DNA from: JBBRQP01 sp038226175 | GTDB lineage: Bacteria > Cyanobacteriota > Cyanobacteriia > Gloeobacterales > Anthocerotibacteraceae | NCBI GenBank assembly: GCA_038226175.1 | Contig: JBBRQP010000033.1 | Span: 1 to 29,582, forward strand | Direction: 5' to 3' | Length of the DNA stretch: 29,582 nucleotides | Shown here: positions 7,550 through 14,083 of the stretch, piece after piece | How positions within the stretch are numbered: position 1 is the stretch's first letter | How the letters are laid out: each line of letters starts with the position of its first letter | The notes under the pieces: model-generated | Told to the model about the DNA's origin: nothing | Databases searched by the model: none | Seen by the model: the letters and a program-made list of their open reading frames with translations, nothing else | Translations under genes and position numbers: made by a program

Positions 7550-7960
7550 TTAGCCCTTGGGCAATAGAACCTTGTTGATCACGTGAATAACGCCGTTGTC
7601 AGCTGCAATGTCAGCTTGGGTAACACTAGCGTCATTGATGCGCACTTGGTTGCCTTCGGTCTTAATCGAAATCGACTTGCCTTCTACCGTAGGTACATCA
7701 CCGGGCTTGATGTCTTTGGACATCACTTTACCGGAGACGACGTGGTACTTGAGAATGTTGACCAATTTAGCCTTATTCTCGGGCTTGAGCAGGTCGGTCA
7801 AAGTACCAGCGGGAAGACTATTGAAAGCCTCATCGGTGGGCGCGAAAACCGTGAAAGGACCTTTACCTTGCAAGGTTTCTACTAAGCCGGCAGCAGTCAG
7901 CGCTTTAGCTAGAGTCTTGAAGGTGCCCGCTTGCACAGCTGTATCAACAATGTTTGCCAT
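7550..7960 (-). CDS. Fasciclin (FAS1) domain protein
   Basis: A 136-residue protein that is essentially one FAS1 domain. Visible motifs are the start MANIVDTAVQAGTFKTLAKA, the H1-like segment GPFTVFAPTDEAFNSLPAGT (about residues 34-53) and the central ILKYHVV (about 70-76), with GVIHVINKVLLPKG closing the domain. Single-FAS1 proteins of this size are common in cyanobacteria; they are linked to adhesion or cell-surface roles, but this copy has no evident signal peptide, so its location is uncertain. AAGG lies 8 bases before ATG 7960. It is a single-gene unit facing the small gene at 7251-7505. Confidence 0.92.
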   Translation of the reverse strand: MANIVDTAVQAGTFKTLAKALTAAGLVETLQGKGPFTVFAPTDEAFNSLPAGTLTDLLKPENKAKLVNILKYHVVSGKVMSKDIKPGDVPTVEGKSISIKTEGNQVRINDASVTQADIAADNGVIHVINKVLLPKG

Positions 7961-8074
7961 GTCAGTAGCCTTTTGTATTCAACACTACCAAATTAGTCCG
8001 TTATGGTAGGAGCTTAAATCTTTCGTGGGAGAGATTTGTCATCATCAATCAGAGTCTAGCTATCTAGGTAATTC

Positions 8075-9028
8075 TTAAATTTGCCAAGTCCCCATCCGTG
8101 TCAGATAAGGCGAATACTCCGGTTCTGAGCTGCATAGGAACACTTGGCCTGTCAATCGGCGGCCTTCAGTTAATCGAAACCGTACTAATCTTTCGGCACC
8201 GACGAAGGCTCTAAGTAGTTCACCTTCCCAAACGATTTCGGCTTCCCCTGTCAGATATAAGAGGTCTCCATCAATAAAGTCGATAAATAATAAACCTGTT
8301 TTTGGGTTGAGCAATAAATTTCCCAGGGTATTAAAGTGAAAATTACCCACAAAATCAGGAATAAGGAGGGTGCCCTCATCTTCGATTTTGACAAATCCCG
8401 GCTTGCCCCCACGATGAGAAACATCGACACCCTGAGCGCGCTTGGCGGTCTCTGATTGATAAGCTGTGGCGATAAAAAATGTATCAGCTGCTGTGATCAG
8501 GGCGCGGGCTGCTTGTCCTAGAGTGTAGAAAATATCGGGTGCAGGCGGTGTAGCGAGTTGCGTTGCAAATTCGATAGTACGCGCTTGAATATACATCGGA
8601 CAATTACCAAAACTCTGGCTAACCCGGAGTGTTATGCCTGTATGGTCGTGAGCGGTGATCAGGCCATTCAAGCGATTGCGGCGGCGGGTAGGCAGCTCAA
8701 TGCCCAACAAACTAATATCGCTGCCGACTGCTAGGGAGTCACCCATCAGCGGTTGGCTTGCAATGTGTAGGGTCTGCGGGTCAGGTGAGCTAACAAAGCC
8801 CGGTTTACCGACAATAATCGAAGCCCAGGGACGACTCTGGGTATCGACGCTCCCGACTAAGAGAAAGGGAAGTTGGGCAAAAAATAAACGGTGTTGCTGG
8901 GTCAAATAATCTCGGACAACCCGGCGGGCCTGTGTTTCCATCGCTTCGCGCACACCCAAACGCGCTTGAATAGCCATTTCTCCTGGGTGAAAAGGAGATT
9001 CAGGATGTGACCAGCCGGGATTTGACAT
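8075..9028 (-). CDS. Pyridoxamine 5'-phosphate oxidase-like FMN-binding protein
   Basis: A 317-residue protein of the PNPOx-like split-barrel superfamily. Support comes from FAQLPFLLVGSVDTQSRPWASIIVGKPGFV in the N-terminal half (a split beta-barrel strand pair), and from a second barrel-like block GFVKIEDEGTLLIPDFVGNFHFNTLGNLLLNPKTGLLFIDF (about residues 218-257). Proteins of this architecture bind FMN or similar cofactors and reduce or oxidise small molecules; the true substrate is unknown. ATG 9028 starts 5 bases after the GST stop codon, so the two are one operon; a longer frame would overlap the GST gene heavily. The pairing with a GST next to a TetR regulator suggests detoxification, which is inference. 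Confidence 0.8.
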   Translation of the reverse strand: MSNPGWSHPESPFHPGEMAIQARLGVREAMETQARRVVRDYLTQQHRLFFAQLPFLLVGSVDTQSRPWASIIVGKPGFVSSPDPQTLHIASQPLMGDSLAVGSDISLLGIELPTRRRNRLNGLITAHDHTGITLRVSQSFGNCPMYIQARTIEFATQLATPPAPDIFYTLGQAARALITAADTFFIATAYQSETAKRAQGVDVSHRGGKPGFVKIEDEGTLLIPDFVGNFHFNTLGNLLLNPKTGLLFIDFIDGDLLYLTGEAEIVWEGELLRAFVGAERLVRFRLTEGRRLTGQVFLCSSEPEYSPYLTRMGTWQI

Positions 9029-9033
9029 TTGGA

Positions 9034-9666
9034 TTATGCCGATAGACCAACAGGAGTTTTGACCATTGGGATAAAGCCAGGGAGCTGTTCGATGCGCCCT
9101 AACCACTGCCGAATTTGAGGGTAGGGTTCGAGGGAGATATCCCCTTCTGGAGCATGGGCAATATAGGTATAGCCTGCGATATCGGCAATGGTTGGACTAT
9201 TACCCACCAGAAACTGCCGTGCGCTGAGATGGGCTTCGATGATTCTGAAAGTATCATGGGCTATAGTTTGCGCTCGGGCTTGATCAAGATTGACGCCTAA
9301 GATGTTGACGACCCGCGCCGTTGAAGGGCCATAGGCGATTTGACCCGCCGAGACTGAGAGCCATAGTTGGACGGCAGCCGCTCCTTCGGGATCGGTAGGT
9401 AACCAACTTGTATCACCGTATTTGAGGGCAAGATAAACGAGCATGGCATGAGAATCTGTCAAGATTAAGCCATCATCATCAAGTACCGGAATTTGACCAA
9501 AAGGATTAAGTTTAAGAAAATCGGGCTGCTTATGGGCACCTACAAGTAGGTCAACTTTAATGATTTCGTAGGGCAAGTTGAGTATGGACAAAAATAACTG
9601 AATGCGATGACCATGACCAGATTGCGGAAAGCTGTAGAGGCGAATGGGGCGAGCAGGCTGAGACAT
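9034..9666 (-). CDS. Glutathione S-transferase family protein
   Basis: A 210-residue cytosolic GST. The N-terminal thioredoxin-like domain (about residues 8-85) shows LYSFPQSGHGHRIQLFLSIL, the cis-proline segment FGQIPVLDDDG and the glutathione-contacting LTDSHAMLVYLALKYG. The C-terminal all-helical domain includes FLVGNSPTIADIAGYTYIAHA, the N-capping motif of GSTs. It would conjugate glutathione to electrophiles or act as a related transferase. It precedes the PNPOx-like gene with only 5 bases between them, and is divergent from the tetR-type gene at 9824, whose product may control it. GGAGGG is seen about 5 bases before ATG 9666. Confidence 0.9.
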   Translation of the reverse strand: MSQPARPIRLYSFPQSGHGHRIQLFLSILNLPYEIIKVDLLVGAHKQPDFLKLNPFGQIPVLDDDGLILTDSHAMLVYLALKYGDTSWLPTDPEGAAAVQLWLSVSAGQIAYGPSTARVVNILGVNLDQARAQTIAHDTFRIIEAHLSARQFLVGNSPTIADIAGYTYIAHAPEGDISLEPYPQIRQWLGRIEQLPGFIPMVKTPVGLSA

Positions 9667-9797
9667 GGGAGGGTTCCTTGAGGACTGTTTATCGACAGCT
9701 AATAAGCTGTACCGAACTTTCAGTACAATAGCATAAAATTAAAAGTTGTGGCAAGCACCGCTCTCTTAATGCCATCAACCTAAACGGGCTAGACTAG

Positions 9798-9811
9798 ACT
9801 GATCGTTCAGT
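9798..9811. promoter_or_regulatory. Candidate TetR-family operator
   Basis: ACTGA-N4-TCAGT (ACTGATCGTTCAGT) is an inverted repeat with 5-base arms, 12 bases before the regulator's start. A related sequence, TACTGAAAGTTCGGTA, lies on the minus strand near 9710-9727, over a candidate GST promoter (TTGTAC, 17 bases, TTATTA). Dyads of this ACTGA type are typical of TetR-family binding sites, so autoregulation plus control of the GST operon is a reasonable inference. Confidence 0.5.
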
Positions 9812-9823
9812 TTATTTGTATCC

Positions 9824-10387
9824 ATGCCCACTGCACTCCTTTCACGTGAAGAAGTTATTGACCGTCTAATTACGGTATTTCGTCAGCGCGGGTATACAGG
9901 GGCGTCCCTTAGTGACCTATCACAAGCCACGGGTTTAGGGCGCTCTAGTCTTTACCATTATTTTCCGGGGGGTAAAGAAGAGATGCTCACTACCTGCCTA
10001 GAGCGCGTCGGTCAATGGCTGCAAGAAAATATTGTCACACCTTTGTGTGGGGATGGTTTACCCCAAGAACGCTTGCAAACCATGCTGATTACGCTCGATA
10101 AGTTTTATGAATCAGGGCGCAAACCTTGTCTTTTGGGCGCCTTAGTCACCGGGGAAAGTTGTCAGATTTTTCATCAGCAACTACGCGCCGCTTTTTTGAT
10201 TTGGATTGAAGCCTTAGCGGTTGTACTGCGTGAGGCAGGGATACCCGCTGATCTCGCCCAAGAACGCTCAGAAGATGCCGTGATCCGTATTCAAGGTTCG
10301 CTTGTGATCGCAGCAGGTATGGGTAATCCAGCCCCCTTTCAACGTATGCTTCAGCAATTGCCCTCGATGCTGTTCGCGCCAGTGTAG
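9824..10387 (+). CDS. TetR-family transcriptional regulator
   Basis: A 187-residue repressor. Residues about 9-55 are the TetR helix-turn-helix: EEVIDRLITVFRQRGYTGAS, then LSDLSQATGLGRSSLYHYFPGGKEEM. The motif GLGRSSLYHYF with GGK after it fits the LmrA/YxaF-like group. The C-terminal part (56-187) is helical, contains CLLGALVTGES and should bind an unknown ligand. It lies divergent from the GST-PNPOx operon with about 157 bases between starts, so it likely represses that operon and itself. Its stop codon directly abuts the stop of the convergent gene at 10388. Confidence 0.9.
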   Translation: MPTALLSREEVIDRLITVFRQRGYTGASLSDLSQATGLGRSSLYHYFPGGKEEMLTTCLERVGQWLQENIVTPLCGDGLPQERLQTMLITLDKFYESGRKPCLLGALVTGESCQIFHQQLRAAFLIWIEALAVVLREAGIPADLAQERSEDAVIRIQGSLVIAAGMGNPAPFQRMLQQLPSMLFAPV

Positions 10388-10582
10388 CTATAAACGTTTT
10401 TTGGCTTTCCAGGTGCCGCCATAGCGGTAATGCGGATTAGCGATTTTCACCGCAGGCCAGCAAGCTGCACAGATTAGTAGCCAGGTGTCGTCTGGTTTGA
10501 TCCTGACGCGATAGAGAAGTTCACTGAGATTTGTGCAGAGGGCGCAGGGTTTGGGCAGGAGTTGCCGGAGGTGTTTTGCCAT
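10388..10582 (-). CDS. Small protein with two CxxC pairs
   Basis: A 64-residue basic protein beginning MAKHLRQLLPKP. It contains CALC (about residues 13-16) and CAAC (about 38-41), which together could bind one zinc as a ribbon, and ends in a Lys/Arg-rich tail (YRYGGTWKAKKRL). Small proteins of this kind occur in cyanobacteria as conserved hypotheticals; I do not know a function. The start at 10582 has only a weak GAGA upstream. It converges on the TetR gene with the two stop codons touching and no terminator between them. Confidence 0.6.
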   Translation of the reverse strand: MAKHLRQLLPKPCALCTNLSELLYRVRIKPDDTWLLICAACWPAVKIANPHYRYGGTWKAKKRL

Positions 10583-10734
10583 ATTTCTCGAATTTTGTAA
10601 GCCAGAATCCCGCGTGCGTCAGCATTTTGGGAAGCAGTGTCAGGCTTACCAATTAGATAGTCAGCCCCCCCGCCCCATAAATGGGGAGCTAAAACCAGCA
10701 TTGGGGTTGGGGATTGACTATTCAATGGGAAAGC

Positions 10735-10800
10735 ATGCTGGCTCAACGCGCTACTTTGGTAATCTTGACACTTTTTTTATGGGGAATGGCTTTTCAATAG
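10735..10800 (+). CDS. Possible 21-residue hydrophobic peptide before kdpB
   Basis: The frame MLAQRATLVILTLFLWGMAFQ has one membrane-length hydrophobic stretch and a GGGAA ribosome-binding-like site about 6 bases upstream, ending 32 bases before kdpB. KdpF is a similarly small membrane peptide of kdp operons, but this sequence lacks the YxLYAL-type pattern I would expect, so I do not name it. Chance is quite possible at this length. Confidence 0.2.
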   Translation: MLAQRATLVILTLFLWGMAFQ

Positions 10801-10832
10801 CATTAAGACGGCTGCGTAGAGGAATTGAGACC

Positions 10833-12923
10833 ATGACCATGCAAGCTAATAAGGCACGACCTTTATTTGAAGCGGCAATTGTGCAACGGGCGATTGCCGA
10901 TGCCTTTCGTAAACTTGACCCCCGCATTCAAGTCCGCAATCCCGTGATGTTTGTAGTGTTAGTTGGAAGTGTCCTCACCACTGGGCTATTTTTTCAGGCT
11001 CTGGTTAGTAAGGAAGCGGCACCGAAAGGGTTTATTTTGGCTATTTCCCTGTGGTTATGGTTTACAGTATTGTTTGCTAATTTTGCTGAAGCCATCGCCG
11101 AAGGACGCGGTAAAGCCCAAGCCGATACCCTCCGCCGTTCGCGCCGTGAAGTAACCGCCAAAAAATTACCGCCTACCCGCACGGGGAGTTCTTGGCGCAC
11201 GATGGCAGTGAGCATGATTGATGCGCCAGATTTACGCAAGGGCGATGTGGTCTTAGTGGAAGCTGGCGATACAATCCCGAGTGATGGTGAAATCATCGAA
11301 GGGGCGGCCTCAGTCGATGAAAGTGCGATTACCGGAGAAAGTGCGCCCGTTATTCGTGAGAGCGGCGGTGATCGCAGTTCGGTCACAGGTGGCACACGGG
11401 TGCTCTCAGACTGGCTAGTCGTCACGATTACCACCAATCCTGGTGAAACTTTTTTAGACCGCATGATCGCCATGGTTGAGGGTGCCAAACGGCAAAAAAC
11501 GCCCAATGAGATTGCACTAAGTATCTTGCTGTCGGCTTTGACCTTGATTTTTTTGTTGGCTACGGTGACGCTCTTGCCCTTTTCGCTCTATAGCGTGCGC
11601 AGTGCTGGTCAGGGTACGCCGATTACGGTCACAGTTTTGGTGGCACTGTTGGTCTGTTTGATTCCGACGACGATTGGTGGGTTGCTGTCCTCGATTGGCA
11701 TTGCTGGGATGGATCGGATGATTCAGGCCAATGTGATTGCAGTTTCTGGGCGCGCGGTCGAAGCAGCGGGTGATGTGGATATGTTGTTGCTTGATAAAAC
11801 TGGAACCATTACCCTTGGCAACCGTCAAGCAACAGAGTTTTTCTGTGCTGAAGGCGTCTCGATCAAAGACTTAGCCGATGCTGCGCAGTTGGCATCGCTC
11901 GCTGATGAGACCCCCGAAGGCCGCAGTATCGTCGTCTTAGCCAAAGAAAAATACGGGCTACAAGAGCGTGATGTCCAGAGTCTCAATGCGACATTTGTGC
12001 CATTTACGGCTCAAACCCGGATGAGCGGCGTTAATCTCAAGGATGTAGCGGTGCGCAAAGGGGCGGCTGATTCGGTGGAGACCTATGTCAAAAGCCTGGG
12101 TGGGACGTTTCCCTCAGACGTGCGTATGCAGGTAGAAACTATTGCTAAGCAAGGCGCTACCCCCCTGGTTGTCGCCCACAATGCGCGGGTACTAGGCGTG
12201 ATTCAGCTTAAGGATATTGTCAAAGGTGGCATCAAAGAACGGTTTGCTGAACTACGGCGTATGGGGATCAAAACGGTCATGATCACAGGCGATAATCCGC
12301 TAACCGCTGCTGCTATTGCTGCTGAGGCTGGGGTAGATGATTTTCTGGCGCAGGCAACTCCTGAAGATAAGCTCAAGTTAATTCGTGATTCTCAAGCTGG
12401 CGGTCGCTTAGTTGCCATGACCGGAGATGGTACTAATGATGCCCCGGCTCTGGCCCAAGCTGATGTGGCAGTAGCCATGAATAGCGGTACTCAAGCTGCT
12501 AAAGAAGCGGGTAACATGGTCGATCTCGATTCTAATCCCACGAAATTACTAGAGATTGTTGAGATTGGGAAACAGTTATTGATGACCCGTGGTGCTTTGA
12601 CGACCTTCAGCATTGCCAATGATGTAGCCAAATATTTTGCGATCATCCCAGCGGCCTTTGCTACTACGTATCCGGTGCTCAATAAACTCAACATCATGGG
12701 GCTAGCAACGCCAGAAAGTGCGATTCTCTCGGCGGTGATTTTCAATGCTCTGATCATCATTTTTCTGATCCCACTAGCGCTCAGAGGTGTCAAATATCGT
12801 CCGGTCGGGGCAGAAACGCTACTGCGCGATAATTTGCTGATTTATGGTTTGGGGGGTTTGATTGTGCCGTTTATCGGGATCAAAGCCATTGATTTGTTAT
12901 TGGTTGTCTTGCATCTCACGTAA
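10833..12923 (+). CDS. kdpB: Potassium-transporting ATPase subunit B
   Basis: A 696-residue P-type ATPase, the catalytic subunit of the KdpFABC high-affinity K+ pump in the inner membrane. It shows the actuator motif TGES (167-170), the phosphorylation motif DKTGT with Asp321, TGDN in the P domain, and GDGTNDAPAL followed by ADVAVAMNSGTQAAKEAGN. The predicted membrane segments begin around residues 37-54 and 67-85. ATG 10833 has GAGG 10 bases upstream; longer in-frame readings upstream look non-coding. kdpC follows after 11 bases. No kdpA, normally the gene before kdpB and the K+-selective channel subunit, is present upstream. Without KdpA the pump could not function, so a copy elsewhere must be assumed. 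Confidence 0.96.
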   Translation: MTMQANKARPLFEAAIVQRAIADAFRKLDPRIQVRNPVMFVVLVGSVLTTGLFFQALVSKEAAPKGFILAISLWLWFTVLFANFAEAIAEGRGKAQADTLRRSRREVTAKKLPPTRTGSSWRTMAVSMIDAPDLRKGDVVLVEAGDTIPSDGEIIEGAASVDESAITGESAPVIRESGGDRSSVTGGTRVLSDWLVVTITTNPGETFLDRMIAMVEGAKRQKTPNEIALSILLSALTLIFLLATVTLLPFSLYSVRSAGQGTPITVTVLVALLVCLIPTTIGGLLSSIGIAGMDRMIQANVIAVSGRAVEAAGDVDMLLLDKTGTITLGNRQATEFFCAEGVSIKDLADAAQLASLADETPEGRSIVVLAKEKYGLQERDVQSLNATFVPFTAQTRMSGVNLKDVAVRKGAADSVETYVKSLGGTFPSDVRMQVETIAKQGATPLVVAHNARVLGVIQLKDIVKGGIKERFAELRRMGIKTVMITGDNPLTAAAIAAEAGVDDFLAQATPEDKLKLIRDSQAGGRLVAMTGDGTNDAPALAQADVAVAMNSGTQAAKEAGNMVDLDSNPTKLLEIVEIGKQLLMTRGALTTFSIANDVAKYFAIIPAAFATTYPVLNKLNIMGLATPESAILSAVIFNALIIIFLIPLALRGVKYRPVGAETLLRDNLLIYGLGGLIVPFIGIKAIDLLLVVLHLT

Positions 12924-12934
12924 GGAGTTGGGTT

Positions 12935-13504
12935 ATGTTGTTACGTCAAGTGCGTTCTTCTGTGTTGATGTTGTTGGTATTGACTGTGATTACGGGCGTT
13001 TTTTATCCCCTGTTTGTGACGGCGATTGCACAGCTATTTTTTTCTAATCAGGCTAATGGTAGTCTGATCATCCAAAATGGTAAACCCGTAGGTTCGGCTC
13101 TGATTGGACAGCCCTTTGACCGCCCAGAATATTTCTGGAGTCGTCCTTCAGCCACGGGGCCTTTTGCTTATAATGCTGCGGCTTCTTCTGGCTCTAATCT
13201 TGGGCCAACCAATAAAGCACTTTTGGGTGCAGTCAAGGGTCGAGTAGCGGCTTTACAGCAAGCTGATCCCACTAATAAATTGCCAGTTCCGGTTGATTTG
13301 GTAACGGCTTCAGCAAGTGGTCTTGACCCTGAGATTAGTCCGGCTGCAGCTTATTATCAGGTACCTCGGATCGCGCGTGTCCGTAAGTTGGCGGTGGCGC
13401 AAGTTGAGAGTTTGGTCAAAAGCCATACCCAAGACCGCTTCCTTGGTCTAATTGGTGAACAGCGCGTGAATGTTCTGCAATTAAATCTAGCTTTAGATAA
13501 GTAA
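12935..13504 (+). CDS. kdpC: Potassium-transporting ATPase subunit C
   Basis: A 189-residue subunit of the Kdp K+ pump with one N-terminal membrane helix (about residues 7-33, VRSSVLMLLVLTVITGVFYP) and a periplasmic domain. Family landmarks are GSALIGQPFDRPEYFWSRPSA, SGSNLGPTN, SASGLDPEISPAAAYYQ and the C-terminal LGLIGEQRVNVLQLNLAL. AAGGAG precedes the ATG at a good distance. It is coupled to kdpB at 11 bases. Length matches the family. A weak hairpin (CTCTCCC/GGGAGAG, 13534-13575) follows. Confidence 0.96.
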   Translation: MLLRQVRSSVLMLLVLTVITGVFYPLFVTAIAQLFFSNQANGSLIIQNGKPVGSALIGQPFDRPEYFWSRPSATGPFAYNAAASSGSNLGPTNKALLGAVKGRVAALQQADPTNKLPVPVDLVTASASGLDPEISPAAAYYQVPRIARVRKLAVAQVESLVKSHTQDRFLGLIGEQRVNVLQLNLALDK

Positions 13505-13533
13505 ATGTTTAGCTCTGAGTCGTAAGCCCTGCG

Positions 13534-13575
13534 CTCTCCCAACAACATGTCATTCTCGGCTCAACTTCGGGAGAG
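13534..13575 (+). terminator. Weak hairpin after kdpC
   Basis: CTCTCCC (13534-13540) pairs with GGGAGAG (13569-13575), with a long 28-base loop and only TTT after it. It could mark the end of the kdpBC transcript. Confidence 0.3.
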
Positions 13576-13697
13576 TTTCACATGATGTATTGGTCTGTGC
13601 TGAAAGTACTACTTTATGTATGAGTGTCTTCGTTCCTTACATTTGAGGCTCAGGTGCGGTTTTATTAAAGTCTAAACATGAGATTGCCTAAAAATTA

Positions 13698-13751
13698 GGT
13701 AGTAGGTCAGTTTGAGAGAAAAATCAGTAAGATTTAAACTGACTCACTACC
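13698..13751. repeat. Inverted repeat between kdpC and kdpD
   Basis: GGTAGTAGGTCAGTTT (13698-13713) and AAACTGACTCACTACC (13736-13751) are inverted copies with 14 of 16 positions matching and a 22-base spacer. It may be a remnant of a small mobile element, a regulatory dyad or a poor terminator. The stretch 13505-13805 holds no gene I can support. Confidence 0.45.
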
Positions 13752-13805
13752 CATTACTGCCCATTTTTCTTTTGGAGAAAATAACATGGTGTTGCTCAGG
13801 CTTGC

Positions 13806-13985
13806 CTAGTCGAATTGATGTCTATCTTCCATACTCTTGCCATACTTAGCAAAAATTTCTGGGAATTCATCAAAAAAGATATACCAATGCCAGGGCTGCG
13901 AAGTTGATCGGAAGCCTTCTATACGTGACAAAACAGCTCTATTCAAAAAGCCACCAAGGCATTCAGAATGACTGATTGGAATCAC
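13806..13985 (-). pseudogene. Possible gene remnant of unknown family
   Basis: A 59-residue minus-strand frame from GTG 13985 to a stop at 13806. It reads like real protein: VIPISHSECLGGFLNRAV near the start, then SQPWHWYIFFDEFPEIFAKY and a polar tail ending RHQFD. The open frame continues a few codons further upstream (KLFKREKV) to a stop, with no ATG and only a weak AG-rich stretch, so the gene is probably missing its N-terminus. The aromatic-rich WHWYIFFDEF block is unlike a random frame. I do not recognise the family. It lies between kdpC and kdpD on the opposite strand, where no gene is expected, which fits a remnant of an insertion. Confidence 0.35.
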
Positions 13986-14083
13986 GACTTTCTCTCTTTT
14001 GAAGAGCTTCTATCATAATCTTAGGAGCTAGGCGCAAATAACCTTGACACTTTCTTGAGGTAGCTCAGAGATAGATTAGAGGG

